A stretch of DNA of 64,000 nucleotides from Paenibacillus ihumii (GCF_001403875.1 NZ_LN884299.1:558001-622000); one strand, 5' to 3'; positions 52,888 through 62,693 are shown, counted from the first letter of the stretch. The notes: a model not told the origin generated them from the sequence alone. Program-made: numbers and translations.

Positions 52888-54017
52888 TGGCTCGCCGCCT
52901 TTCCTGTGTTATGAAAAATATGCTTCTCCAGCTTGTGCTCCTTATACTCCTTATGTTCCTTGTGCTCCCTATGCACCTGCATCTGATCCTGCTCCTGATC
53001 CTGCTCCTGATCCTGATCCTGCTCCTGTCCGGCCCTGGCCCTGTCCCAGCAATCCCTCAAGCTGGCCATCACCTCGCCGCGTTGGGCCAGAAGCTCAGTC
53101 TGTGACCATACACCGCTTCCCTGCTCCAGATCATTCGCGACAAGCAGCAGCATCCATAGTGAAAATACAGCCGCAAACAGGCTGTAAGCAGCGATGAAGG
53201 CCTCCTCGTCTTCCCATGTCTTGCCGTAATAAGCGGACTGCTCCAAATAGCATTGCAATATCTGTTCCCGGTAAGCCCGGTTCATCTGTTTGGGATACCG
53301 CGGATGCGACATATCAATCAGATAGTACAAATCCCAGAAAGGGGCGTTCAGATGGGCATGCTCCCAATCTAAAATATACAGCTCGCCGCCATCAGTCACC
53401 GCATAATTGCCAAGATGCAAATCTCCGTGCGACAGCACCTTGCCCTCTTCCCCAGCCCACTGGCTTAGCCACGTCTGATCCAGCCTGCGCAGAATATCCC
53501 CGGCCAGCCTCCGTGGCAGCCCCGCTGCCTCAAGGGCCCTTTCCGCCTCTTCCCGGCGCTCCCGAAGGTCTGAAGCCATCTGCTGCAGACCCGGCTTCTG
53601 CCCCGCTTCCGGAATATTCCCCCAATGCTCGGCGGGATAAGAGTGCCACCAGGCGATCTGCTCTGACGCGAGCAGGGCATGCTGCACATCGAACCGGTGG
53701 CGGATCGCCCCCAGGTCCTCAAAGATGCTCCAGCCCGCTTCGCCCAGACCAGGGGCGGAACGGCCGAGCAGCTGCGGGTAGATAGGCGGGAAGGAGGACA
53801 AAATGTGCTCGTACACCCAGGCTTCGCGATCCCCGTTTCCTTCATGAGTTACTGGCTTGAAAATATAGCTCCGCTCCGGGGCCGGATAGAAGCGTTCCAC
53901 GAACCTGCCGTTCATGCCCTGATAAAGCTTCTCCCTTCGCCACACATAACGGTCATTCAACTCGCCGCTATCGGATACATATATAAGAAGATCGTTTATC
54001 CCTTGCATATTGTTCAT
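52884..54017 (-). CDS. Aminoglycoside-phosphotransferase-fold protein with low-complexity tail
   Basis: 377 aa. APH/CotS-type kinase fold: 'IFKPVTHEGNGDREAWVYEHIL' (ATP Lys region), catalytic loop 'VLSHGDLHLGNYAV' and metal-binding 'YILDWEHAHLNAPFWDLYYLID'. The last 45 residues are low complexity (runs of QEQDQ, then HKEHKEYKEHK), encoded by short DNA repeats, and lie outside the fold. Such kinases act on antibiotics, choline, homoserine or spore-coat sugars; the coupled glycosyltransferase makes a sugar substrate more likely than antibiotic resistance. Confidence 0.83.
   Translation of the reverse strand: MNNMQGINDLLIYVSDSGELNDRYVWRREKLYQGMNGRFVERFYPAPERSYIFKPVTHEGNGDREAWVYEHILSSFPPIYPQLLGRSAPGLGEAGWSIFEDLGAIRHRFDVQHALLASEQIAWWHSYPAEHWGNIPEAGQKPGLQQMASDLRERREEAERALEAAGLPRRLAGDILRRLDQTWLSQWAGEEGKVLSHGDLHLGNYAVTDGGELYILDWEHAHLNAPFWDLYYLIDMSHPRYPKQMNRAYREQILQCYLEQSAYYGKTWEDEEAFIAAYSLFAAVFSLWMLLLVANDLEQGSGVWSQTELLAQRGEVMASLRDCWDRARAGQEQDQDQEQDQEQDQMQVHREHKEHKEYKEHKLEKHIFHNTGKAASQ
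52930..53035. repeat. Coding low-complexity repeats in the APH-like gene
   Basis: Tandem GATCCTGCTCCT and similar units (minus strand AGGAGCAGGATC), encoding the Gln/Asp/Glu- and His/Lys/Glu-rich tail. Slippage here would change the tail length or frame. Confidence 0.8.
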
Positions 54018-54189
54018 TATGTTACCTCTTTGGGTACAAGTTTTTTATTGTAAGGGTACTAACCTTGGGATGGATTGTCAAACGGCGGAAAGAAGGGGGT
54101 TCAATCCGTCTCAAGGAGGTATTATGTTATAATATACGGGACGTGAATACTAGGACCCCGAGAATCATCGTTTATCAAGGAGGATCAAC

Positions 54190-54804
54190 ATGTTTGACCG
54201 CTTCCCCGCCCTATCCACAGCCCGCCTTCAATTGCGGGAGGTAACGCTGCAGGATATGGATGCGGCTGCAGAGCTGTATGGAGGCCCTGCGATGATGAAG
54301 ACATGTCAGGGTAACGAGAAGAATCTAGATATCCCGGCTCCCCAGGAGAACCGCGCAGTCAGGCCCCCGGAACGAGAAGCCATCGCCTACCGGATTCAGG
54401 AATGGTTCATCACCCCCTATCAGGAGCAGCGGGGAATTCGCTTCGGCATTTATCTTAATCACAGCAATCGGCTAATCGGCTCCTGCGGCTTCTGCCAGTG
54501 GAACAGAGCTCATTATAAAGCTGAGCTCGTATTTGAGCTTCATCCCGAGTATCGCAAGCGGGGCTTGCTTAAGGAAGCGTTAACCGCTCTCATTGATTTT
54601 GGCTTCGATGCGATGGAGCTGAATCGGATCGAAGCGCGGATCGAGGACGGCAACCAGGCCGCCCAACGCACGCTGCTGTCGCTTGGCTTCCGCCAAGAGG
54701 GAGTCGAGCGGGAAGCCGAATTCGACGGCGCTGAATTCATTGATATCGTCTGCCTCAGCCTGCTCAAGAGCGATGGCCCGCCGCCCGTCCATCTGGTCAA
54801 GTAA
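54190..54804 (+). CDS. GNAT-family N-acetyltransferase (RimJ/RimL-like)
   Basis: 204 aa. 'TARLQLREVTLQDMDAAAELY' N-terminus, acetyl-CoA core 'AELVFELHPEYRKRGLLKEALTALIDFGFDAMELNRIEARIEDGNQAAQRTLLSLGFRQEG'. Start ATG 54190 behind AAGGAGG. This branch acetylates N-termini of ribosomal proteins or small amines; the target is not predictable. Monocistronic. Confidence 0.88.
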   Translation: MFDRFPALSTARLQLREVTLQDMDAAAELYGGPAMMKTCQGNEKNLDIPAPQENRAVRPPEREAIAYRIQEWFITPYQEQRGIRFGIYLNHSNRLIGSCGFCQWNRAHYKAELVFELHPEYRKRGLLKEALTALIDFGFDAMELNRIEARIEDGNQAAQRTLLSLGFRQEGVEREAEFDGAEFIDIVCLSLLKSDGPPPVHLVK

Positions 54805-54960
54805 CGGACGCATGTACTCAAACAACTGTCGGCTCTGTCTGTTGACTTACTGATCTGCTCGTCTGCTCTATTCGTCTACACTCTATCTTTGTAACTATTA
54901 GCCATACAAGAAGATAAATTCCTAGTTCGCTTTGGAACCAAAGAGTTTATCTGCCAAATC

Positions 54961-54991
54961 AAAGAACCTGAGGCGATGCCTCAGGTTCTTT
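54961..54991. terminator. Bidirectional terminator between GNAT and repeat-protein genes
   Basis: Perfect 14-bp stem AAAGAACCTGAGGC (54961-54974) with its complement at 54978-54991 and a three-base loop; short A/T flanks on both sides. Confidence 0.8.
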
Positions 54992-55072
54992 GTGTCGCTT
55001 GCTTAAGCTGTCGGTCTTCCGCCTGCAGCTGCTTGCACAATATGTTGCGTTCCCGCCAACGATCGCTTCAGA

Positions 55073-58000
55073 TTAAGGAGTGTTGACGAGCAAGGCTGCA
55101 GGATTGGACGGGTCGGACAACCTGTTCACGGTTGCGTTAGCCCCATCGGCAATGGACAGCACGTAGGCTTGGTAAACCACGCCTGCCGTGATCGGATTGC
55201 CAGAGGCGTCCACATCAGCCTCGTTGAACGTTATGATAGGAGTGCCGCCTCTGCCGACGGTCTTGTACAAGCGCGACTCCAATCCGCTCGCCCGGGCCTC
55301 GGTCATGCCCTCCCCTGAAGGTACAAGCAGGACCGCATACGAGGAGATGCCATTCTCGTTAGCTGGCTTCGTGAAGCTGACGATCAGATTCGCCGTGCCG
55401 TCTGGCGAGACACTGACACCCGATGCGGCAGGAGCCGCAGGGTCAACGGCCGTCAGTCTGATGTCCCCGGACGGTCCAGCCAGAGCGTTCAACGAAGCCG
55501 TGCCGCTCTTCGATACAGACAGAACGTACACCCGGTAGGATACGCCCGCCGTCAGCACACTGCCGTTTACGTCGCGTGTAGAAGCTGTTAGCGCCTGGGA
55601 CACATCTCTTCCTGCCGAGACTGCCGTATAGTTGGCACGCCCTACCGAATTGGCTTCTTCTTTGCCGAAGAATTGGCTCGTCGGAACGACCAGGATGCGA
55701 TGCTCGGCAATGCTGTCCTCCGTAGCCGATCTTGTGAAGCTGACGAGGACATCCCGGCCATCGCCGTTATTGCCGTTAACCGTTGCCGTCAAGCTGCCAA
55801 CCGGCGCAACTGCACTGTTCCCGCTCAGCGTAATCGCTGAAGGAGCGGAGGCCAGCGCGTTCGGGCTCGCGGAGCCGTCATAGCCTACGGAGAGCACGAA
55901 TACGCGGTAGCTGACGCCGTTGCGAATCGCCGCTCCATCCACATCCCGCGCGTTAGATGGGAGCGTGAAGCTGAAATAGGAGCCAGCTTTGTCGACGCGG
56001 GTATAGTTCGATTCTTTAATAGCTTTGGAAGCATTGAAGCTGCCGGCATTTGCAGCCTTAACTACATAGACACGGTAGTGGCTGATGTTCGTCTCATCAG
56101 AAGCACGATTGAACGATACCTGCAAATCGCGGCCATCGTTGTAATCGTTCACGTCTCTTACCTCCAGACCGTTTACGGCCCCGACGCTGTAGTTGTTCGT
56201 CAGTGTAATTGCGGAAGATGCATCAGACAGAACATTGTTGCCTGAGTAGCTGCCGCCGCCTACCGATAACACGAACACCCGGTAGCTGACGCCGTTGCGG
56301 ATCGTAGCTCCGTCAACGTCTCTCGCGTTGGAGGACAACGCCTGCGATACGTAGCTATTGCTTCCTTTGTTAATTTGCGTATAATTTCCGCTCTTTACGG
56401 CATTCGCTTTCGAGAGGTTGAAGCTGCCTGCATTCGAGGCCTTCACGACAAGGACGCGATAATGGCTCAAATTGGATTCATCCGATGCCCGGTTGAAGGA
56501 CACGAGCAGGTCGCGGCCATCGTTATAGTCGCTAACATCGCTGACGTTCAGATTGGACACCTTGCCTACGCTGTAATTGTTCAACAGTGTAATCGGGTAG
56601 GACGGGCTGGACAGCGCATTGTTGCCTGCATAAGAGCCGCTGCCTACCGCCATTACGAATACCCGGTAGCTGATGCCATTGCGGATGGTGGCTCCATCCA
56701 CGTCTCTTGCTCCGGAAGGCAGGTTTCTGTTGAAATTGTAGCCGTCTTTATTCCACTCCGTATAATTAGAACTGGATACGTTGTTTGCTTTCGCTAAATT
56801 AAACGAGCTGTAATCGCTGGCTTTAACGACGAACACGCGGTATCCGCTAATTTTGGATTCATCCGACAATCTCGTGAAGCTGATGCGCAGATCGCGGCCA
56901 TCCCCATAATCGCTCTCATCGATGACCTGCGTAATAACAGGTGCAGTGACCGAGCCCGTGCTCAGCGTAATCGAAGACGATGCGGAAGACAGCTTATGCG
57001 CCGCGTTCCCCGTGTTGCTGCTGATCGATTGCACGAATACGGTATAAGGCACACCGTTCTTGATGTAATCTCCAGAGGTGTCTCTTGCGCCGGAGCCAAG
57101 CGCAGTGGCCAGCGTCGTGTTCGATTTTTTATTGACCACAGTGTAATACTGGCTGGACAGCTTGTTTGCCGCCGCCAGATCGAACTTGCTTGCATCCTTC
57201 GTCTTCACAACAAAGATGCGGTAGCTCGAAATGTCACTATCCTTGGAAGGTCTCGTAAAACTTACATAAAGATCCCTTCCATCTCCATAGTCGCTCACGT
57301 CGCTGACTCTCACATTTGTTACTGCCTCGACCGAGTTCTTGGTGCCCAGCGTGATCGAGGAAGACGGATAGGACAGAGCACTGTTCAAGCTGCCCTTGCC
57401 GACCGAGACAACATAGGCCACATAGGATTGGCCGGCCCGGATCAAATCACCGTCTACGTCGCGGGACTGAGCCGTTAACGTGATTGTCGGATCGATGCTT
57501 CCGACCGCTACGCTCGTATAGTTGGCAGATGTTACCTTCAAGGCAGATGCCAGGTTGAAGCCGGACGTTTTGTTTGCCTTGACGACCATAACCCGGTAAT
57601 GATCGATAGAAGACTGATTCGATGGCCGGGAGAAGCTGATCTGCAGATCCCGTCCGTCTCCATTGTCGGCGATGTCTCTGGCCAATACGAATTCAGCAGG
57701 CTCTGCTGATGCCGGATTGCTATTTGTCGTGATATACACCGTCTTGCTGGCTGCATCCCATACGACGTCTTCGCCTAGAGCCTCGCTGACGAAGCGTACG
57801 GGAACCATCGTTCTCCCCTTCACGTTCTGCGCAGGAACGTCAAGGCTTACCGTTTGATTGTTGATGGTGGCCGACTTGGAATTGATCTTCAGAACGACGG
57901 TCGTGCTGTCCTTCCAGGCCGTTACAGTCTTTGTCTTATGGTTCCAGTCGACCCCCGCATCCAGCGCCTCGAATATGGCGCGCAGCGGCAGCATGGCCCG

Positions 58001-58147
58001 GCTGCCGACGAGAATCGGCGCCTGATCTGTCGGTAGTTTGACCCCATTGATATAAATGCTAATGGCTTGTGCCGCATGAGCTTGCGGCTGCAATACTAAG
58101 GGAAAAATTAAAAGTGCGGATAGAATTGTGACCCAAAGTTTCCTCAC
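55073..58147 (-). CDS. Large secreted repeat protein with copper-amine-oxidase N-terminal domain
   Basis: 1024 aa. Signal peptide 'LWVTILSALLIFPLVLQPQAHA', then a copper-amine-oxidase N-terminal-like domain (about 30-145: 'INGVKLPTDQAPILVGSRAMLPLRAIFEALDAGVDWN', 'GRTMVPVRFVSEALGEDVVWD'), a common cell-surface module. From about residue 150 seven repeats of roughly 110-125 residues follow, each beginning with 'DGRDL.VSF.R.S' and 'YRV.VVKA', the last more diverged. No sortase motif or S-layer-homology domain is seen, so it may be free or wall-associated. The repeats look like Fn3-type beta sandwiches (inference). Confidence 0.85.
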   Translation of the reverse strand: MRKLWVTILSALLIFPLVLQPQAHAAQAISIYINGVKLPTDQAPILVGSRAMLPLRAIFEALDAGVDWNHKTKTVTAWKDSTTVVLKINSKSATINNQTVSLDVPAQNVKGRTMVPVRFVSEALGEDVVWDAASKTVYITTNSNPASAEPAEFVLARDIADNGDGRDLQISFSRPSNQSSIDHYRVMVVKANKTSGFNLASALKVTSANYTSVAVGSIDPTITLTAQSRDVDGDLIRAGQSYVAYVVSVGKGSLNSALSYPSSSITLGTKNSVEAVTNVRVSDVSDYGDGRDLYVSFTRPSKDSDISSYRIFVVKTKDASKFDLAAANKLSSQYYTVVNKKSNTTLATALGSGARDTSGDYIKNGVPYTVFVQSISSNTGNAAHKLSSASSSITLSTGSVTAPVITQVIDESDYGDGRDLRISFTRLSDESKISGYRVFVVKASDYSSFNLAKANNVSSSNYTEWNKDGYNFNRNLPSGARDVDGATIRNGISYRVFVMAVGSGSYAGNNALSSPSYPITLLNNYSVGKVSNLNVSDVSDYNDGRDLLVSFNRASDESNLSHYRVLVVKASNAGSFNLSKANAVKSGNYTQINKGSNSYVSQALSSNARDVDGATIRNGVSYRVFVLSVGGGSYSGNNVLSDASSAITLTNNYSVGAVNGLEVRDVNDYNDGRDLQVSFNRASDETNISHYRVYVVKAANAGSFNASKAIKESNYTRVDKAGSYFSFTLPSNARDVDGAAIRNGVSYRVFVLSVGYDGSASPNALASAPSAITLSGNSAVAPVGSLTATVNGNNGDGRDVLVSFTRSATEDSIAEHRILVVPTSQFFGKEEANSVGRANYTAVSAGRDVSQALTASTRDVNGSVLTAGVSYRVYVLSVSKSGTASLNALAGPSGDIRLTAVDPAAPAASGVSVSPDGTANLIVSFTKPANENGISSYAVLLVPSGEGMTEARASGLESRLYKTVGRGGTPIITFNEADVDASGNPITAGVVYQAYVLSIADGANATVNRLSDPSNPAALLVNTP

Positions 58148-58290
58148 ATGCTTACCTCCTATGTCTTGATATAAGTTACTTACCCATTATTGCCATTGCC
58201 TTGACTATTTGACGTGTCTGGACAGGCAAAAGTTTCTCTGGGTACGTATATTTTTCTTATAAATGCTTAATTGCCCGCTAAACAACCAAC

Positions 58291-58344
58291 AAAAAAACGC
58301 CTTGAGGGACTGTTGACAAAACTTTTTGCAGCAGTCCCTGGGGC
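58291..58344 (-). terminator. Terminator of the LtaS-family gene
   Basis: Minus strand GCCCCAGGGACTG (58344-58332) with CAGTCCCTCAAGGC (58312-58299), then seven T (58297-58291). Confidence 0.85.
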
Positions 58345-58384
58345 ATTTTTCATCGAGATAGACACGTATAAAGTTACCAGCGCA

Positions 58385-60289
58385 CTAGCGGCGCTTCGGC
58401 AGCAGCTTTACATATTCATCCGACAGCTTCATGAGCGATGTTACGTAATCGTAGTCCTGCCGGTACTTTACAAAGTCAGCGACCGGCTCAAGCGTCTTGA
58501 TCGAGACGGCTTGTCCGTCCTCGAAGCCCTGTCCTGGAATGAACAGAATCTCGTCATTGAAGAAGGAGCCCGTCGGCAAATAATAACGCACGCCGAACAC
58601 ATTGCGGTCAATGTTCAGCAGATCCTGGCCCAAGGCGGTAAAGTCCTCCTTATCCAAGGAAAGGCCTAGTAGATTGGCTACAGTAGGAAGCATGTCCACC
58701 TGCCCCCCGGCCCGCTCCGCTACAATACCGAGCTCCTTCCCGGGAACATGAATAATGAAAGGAATATTGAAGCGGCTGATCGTCTCGTGGTAAGGAATAC
58801 CGAGACTCGCCGTAATCTCTGCCGCGCTGGTCTCATGGGGCTGAAGCCCGAAATGATCGCCATAAAACACCAGCATCGTGCTGTCCCATAGTCCGGCAGC
58901 CTTCAACTGCTCGATCAACTGTCCAATAGCATAATCCGTGTAATGGACGGCATTGATGTAATTGCCCAGATTCGTTCCCTTCAGCTCGTCCGGCAGCTCG
59001 ATTTGCTGGAACGATGCCGGAACGATAAACGGCGAATGGCTGGAGGTCGTCACAAATTGGGCATAGAACGGCTTGTTCCGAGCATGAAGATCCTCCATCT
59101 TCTCCACGCCGACCCGGTACATCTCCTCGTCGGAAGCTCCATAATCATTGAAATGATCGTTCTTAAAGGCAGCCTTGTCATAATACTGATTAAAATTCAG
59201 CGCAGGATACAGCTTGTTCCGATCCCAGAACGTCACCTTATTGACGTGAAACGTATTTGCCGTATACCCATGCTGCTGCAGCATTCTAGGCAGGCTGGGC
59301 AGCTCGCGGTTGCCATAGCCTGTAGACATCGCCACCGCCGCCGTCGGATAAATGGAAGTATTGAACATGAACTCGGCATCTGACGTATTGCCTTGTCCGA
59401 TTTGCTGGTACACATGCGGAAAATAAATGCCTTCTGCGGCCAGCTTATTCAGCACCGGCGTAATCTCCGCCCCGTTATTCAGCTTTAAATTAATCGGGAA
59501 GTTCTGGAAGGATTCCATCTGAATGACGATCAGATTCATTCCTTTGGCGATCCCGAAATAATCGGGAGCCCCCTCTTGGATCCGATAGGGATAGCTGCCC
59601 TGCAGCTTGGCGATATCGGCCCGCGTCTGTTCAATGTCCCCCTCCGCAATAATCCGATCTTCCTCGCGGCTGCTGATTGCAGCAACGGCCTGATAATTCA
59701 GAAATCCAATCTTCTCCGCCCGGACTAGCTCATTATTGATCTGCTTGCCCTGGCTTACGCAGTATACAGAGGAGACCATGCTAACAAGCAGCAGTCCAGC
59801 TACTCCTGCATTCCATCCCCATCTCCGGTTCTTGCGTTCTTCGGAAAAATAAGTGTAAACGACGCCCCTGCGGCGCCGGCGTGCAGCGCGGAGAATCTGC
59901 CAGCCAGCGGCAAGCACAAAGTCCGCAAAGAACAGAAACTGCTCCGGCCTAAGCAATGCGCCAATGCTGGCCCTTACCTGGGGAACCTGATTCAGTCCGC
60001 TCAAGACGGCGTAAGTAGGCACCGTTCCGAAATGGGCGTAATACAGGGCCGAAGAGAAGAATAGGAAGGAAAATACCGCATTCAGACTCCAGAAGACGAC
60101 CCCCTTGCCCCTGTTCGGCGCCAGCAGCTCCGCTAGACATAGCAAGCCCAAGACGGATAACAGCTCGCCGGGCAGCCCGCTCCAGTAGATTTCGCCAAAG
60201 AAGAACGTCCGCAGCAAAAGCAGCTTGAGAACGAGCAAAGCCCCGATCATCACCAGCTTCGATTTATACCATACGTTGATTCGATCCAT
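58385..60289 (-). CDS. LtaS-family phosphoglycerol transferase-type protein
   Basis: 634 aa. Start ATG 60289, six bases after AAAGGA; ATG 60295 touches that site. Five membrane helices in the first 210 residues, then an extracellular sulfatase-fold domain with metal Glu in 'VIQMESFQNFPI', nucleophile Thr in 'GQGNTSDAEFMFNTSIYP', 'TSSHSPF' and 'MLVFYGDHFG'. LtaS enzymes move glycerol-phosphate from phosphatidylglycerol to lipoteichoic acid outside the cell. Length and order agree with the family; a primase or YvgJ/YqgS-like paralogue is possible. Confidence 0.9.
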   Translation of the reverse strand: MDRINVWYKSKLVMIGALLVLKLLLLRTFFFGEIYWSGLPGELLSVLGLLCLAELLAPNRGKGVVFWSLNAVFSFLFFSSALYYAHFGTVPTYAVLSGLNQVPQVRASIGALLRPEQFLFFADFVLAAGWQILRAARRRRRGVVYTYFSEERKNRRWGWNAGVAGLLLVSMVSSVYCVSQGKQINNELVRAEKIGFLNYQAVAAISSREEDRIIAEGDIEQTRADIAKLQGSYPYRIQEGAPDYFGIAKGMNLIVIQMESFQNFPINLKLNNGAEITPVLNKLAAEGIYFPHVYQQIGQGNTSDAEFMFNTSIYPTAAVAMSTGYGNRELPSLPRMLQQHGYTANTFHVNKVTFWDRNKLYPALNFNQYYDKAAFKNDHFNDYGASDEEMYRVGVEKMEDLHARNKPFYAQFVTTSSHSPFIVPASFQQIELPDELKGTNLGNYINAVHYTDYAIGQLIEQLKAAGLWDSTMLVFYGDHFGLQPHETSAAEITASLGIPYHETISRFNIPFIIHVPGKELGIVAERAGGQVDMLPTVANLLGLSLDKEDFTALGQDLLNIDRNVFGVRYYLPTGSFFNDEILFIPGQGFEDGQAVSIKTLEPVADFVKYRQDYDYVTSLMKLSDEYVKLLPKRR

Positions 60290-60410
60290 ATCCATTCCTT
60301 TCCCTTTGCCAATATGTCTAAAAAATATTGCCTATTAATCATCCAAACAGTGCAAAGAACATTATAACATGCGCAATAGCATCTGGTAATTTATGGGCTG
60401 ATGCTTACTC

Positions 60411-61259
60411 CTACTTTTCCATCAACTGCCGCAGCCTATACTCCGTAGAAGTGTCCGGGGCAGGAGTATAAATGCTGCAGCGCAAATCCACGTTTCCATG
60501 CACCTGCAGCGAGGTTAGCTGAAAATGCATTTTTCCCCCTTTTGCATGCCTGAACTCCAGAATAACCTCCGGAGCTGAACTGACCTCGCTCTGCTCCCAT
60601 AGCTGATTGAAGTCCGGATGAGCCGCCTTCATCTCACTCAAGAAGCGTTCATACCATTCATCCTCCACATACTGGCCATAATAGGCGCGAAAAATCGCCA
60701 GAAAGCCCCGCACGAACTGCTCCCAATTTACGGCCAGCCTGCGGAACTCCAGCCTCGTGAACAACAGGGAGATCATGTTTCTCTGCTCCATCGGAATTTG
60801 TTCGAAGTCGAGAAACACATGCGAGGCCGCCTCATTCCAGCCGACGATCTGGCATCTTCGGTCAGAAATAATTGTAGGACAGTATTTTAGCTCATGCAAA
60901 ATTTTCTGCAAAGAGGGACTAATTTCCGGCTGCCCTTCTTGCAGCAGCTGGCCTGCCGAGACCGGCCCTCCACCGGTGTCCATCGCTAAGGCGTACAAAT
61001 AATTGCGCTCATCCCGTGTCAGCTGCAGCGCCGCCGCAATATTATCCAGCACGGAAGCGGAAACCTTAATATCCCTTCCCTGCTCCAGCCAGGTATACCA
61101 GGTTGTGCTCACCCCTGCGAGCTGGGCAACCTCCTCCCTGCGCAATCCAGGCGTTCTGCGCCGCGTTCCTGCCGGCAGCCCGACCATCTGGGGAACGATC
61201 TTGGCCCGGTGCGCCTTCAAAAATGCGGATAGCTCCTGCAGTCTTGTCACCTGCTTCAT
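60411..61259 (-). CDS. MmyB-like XRE-family regulator
   Basis: 282 aa. N-terminal helix-turn-helix 'GLRREEVAQLAGVSTTWYTWLEQGRDIKVSASVLDNIAAAL', then an MmyB-type ligand domain ('LQKILHELKYCPTIISDRRCQIVGWNEAASHVFLDFEQIP', 'RLAVNWEQFVRGFLAIFRAYYGQY'). Such domains bind fatty-acid-like ligands in a characterised member. It is divergent from a FabF-type gene across 122 bases, so it probably regulates that gene. ATG 61259 is the start. Confidence 0.88.
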   Translation of the reverse strand: MKQVTRLQELSAFLKAHRAKIVPQMVGLPAGTRRRTPGLRREEVAQLAGVSTTWYTWLEQGRDIKVSASVLDNIAAALQLTRDERNYLYALAMDTGGGPVSAGQLLQEGQPEISPSLQKILHELKYCPTIISDRRCQIVGWNEAASHVFLDFEQIPMEQRNMISLLFTRLEFRRLAVNWEQFVRGFLAIFRAYYGQYVEDEWYERFLSEMKAAHPDFNQLWEQSEVSSAPEVILEFRHAKGGKMHFQLTSLQVHGNVDLRCSIYTPAPDTSTEYRLRQLMEK

Positions 61260-61283
61260 CCCTGCTCCCCCCTTGCCGATAAC

Positions 61284-61311
61284 TTAAAAGTGGTACTAAT
61301 TATACTATAAT
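61284..61311 (+). promoter_or_regulatory. Promoter of the FabF-type gene
   Basis: -35-like TTAAAA (61284-61289), 16-base spacer, -10 TATAAT (61306-61311), 70 bases before the start. Confidence 0.6.
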
Positions 61312-61381
61312 AAATAGCAACTTGTAATAGGATAACATGTATGACACAATACCTCCCATAACAGCTCTAAAGGAGGTTCTC

Positions 61382-62620
61382 ATGGAAAGAGTTGCAATTA
61401 CCGGGCTGGGCGTCATCTCACCGCTCGGCAATCAGGTGGAGTTGTTCTGGAATCGCCTAATTCACGGGGAATCGGGCATTTCCCGTATTGATACCTTCGA
61501 TACGTCCGGGCATAAAACAAAAATCGCAGGCCTGGTGCAGGGCTTCGATGCTGAAGCGCTGTTCGGCCGCAAGGAGGCACGGCGGATGGACCGCTTCTGC
61601 CAATTTGCCTTGGCGGCCGCCGATCAGGCTATTGCCGATGCCGGACTAGATTTGGAGCAGATCGACAAGGATCGCATGGGAGTATACGTTGGCTCCGGGA
61701 CAGGAGGAATCGGCACCCTTCTCGAGCAGGGCAGGCTGCTGCAGGAACGGGGTCCCGAACGAATTAGCCCGGTGCTCGTTCCGATGATGATCTCGAATAT
61801 GGCCGCGGCGATGATCAGTATTAAATATGGAGCTTCCGGACCTGCGCTGTCTCCAGTCACTGCTTGCTCTATCGGAAATACGTCGATCGGGGAAGCGTAT
61901 CGCCTCATCGCATCTGGTGGCGCAGACCTCGTCATTGCCGGGGGAACGGAGGCGGCAATAACGGATATTTCCGTCGCCAGCTTCGGCAACGCCACCGCGC
62001 TCTCGACGCGCAATGATGAGCCGGCCAAGGCAAGCCGGCCGTTTGATAAAGACCGGGACGGCTTCGTCATGGCCGAAGGCGCCGGCATCCTGATCCTGGA
62101 ATCGTTCAGCCATGCCAAGCGGAGAATGGCCCGCATCTACGCCGAAGTGATCGGCTATGGGGCTACCTCGGATGCCTACCATATTGTCGCGACCCATCCG
62201 GAAGGCATCGGGGCTTATCGGGCGATGAAGCTTGCGCTCAAGGAAGCGGATATCAAGCCGCAGGATGTGGACGTGATCAGCGCCCATGCCACGAGCACCG
62301 AGGTCGGCGACTGGTCGGAGACAAAGGCAATTAAGAAGCTGTTCGGCGCGCATTCCGGCAGCATTCCAGTAACGGCCAACAAGTCGATGACCGGGCATAT
62401 GCTGGGGGCGGCCAGCGCCGTCGAAGCCGTGGCCCTCGTCAAATCCCTGGAGCAAGGCATTATTCCGCCAACGATCAATCTGGACAATCCCGACCCGGCC
62501 TGCGACCTGGATTACGTGCCTCACACGGCACGGCAAGCCAAGCTTCGCATCGGAATATCCAACTCCTTCGGATTTGGCGGCCATAACGCGGTGATCGTCT
62601 TGAAGGCCCATGAGGAATAG
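61382..62620 (+). CDS. fabF: Beta-ketoacyl-ACP synthase II (FabF) family protein
   Basis: 412 aa. Start ATG 61382 behind AAAGGAGG. Catalytic triad is present: Cys in 'VTACSIGNTSIGEAYRL', His in 'ISAHATSTEVGD', His in 'ANKSMTGHMLGAAS' with its Lys. Compared with housekeeping FabF the Cys loop reads CSIG in place of CATG and the first His motif reads SAHATS in place of NAHGTS. It stands alone, next to an MmyB-type regulator and far from other fab genes, so it may be a secondary or adaptive condensing enzyme. Confidence 0.87.
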   Translation: MERVAITGLGVISPLGNQVELFWNRLIHGESGISRIDTFDTSGHKTKIAGLVQGFDAEALFGRKEARRMDRFCQFALAAADQAIADAGLDLEQIDKDRMGVYVGSGTGGIGTLLEQGRLLQERGPERISPVLVPMMISNMAAAMISIKYGASGPALSPVTACSIGNTSIGEAYRLIASGGADLVIAGGTEAAITDISVASFGNATALSTRNDEPAKASRPFDKDRDGFVMAEGAGILILESFSHAKRRMARIYAEVIGYGATSDAYHIVATHPEGIGAYRAMKLALKEADIKPQDVDVISAHATSTEVGDWSETKAIKKLFGAHSGSIPVTANKSMTGHMLGAASAVEAVALVKSLEQGIIPPTINLDNPDPACDLDYVPHTARQAKLRIGISNSFGFGGHNAVIVLKAHEE

Positions 62621-62649
62621 CTTGCGATCCATAACGCTTAACATAATGA

Positions 62650-62679
62650 AGCCCCGCCAGCACAAAGGCCAGCGGGGCT
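62650..62679. terminator. Hairpin between FabF-type and aldo/keto reductase genes
   Basis: AGCCCCGC (62650-62657) with GCGGGGCT (62672-62679) between the convergent genes; T-runs are short, so it is a weak terminator candidate. Confidence 0.6.
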
Positions 62680-62693
62680 CATAGCATATCTCG

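Noticed and set aside
52884..54017. Aminoglycoside resistance gene
   Set aside because: The fold is shared by many small-molecule kinases, and coupling to a glycosyltransferase argues against a resistance role.
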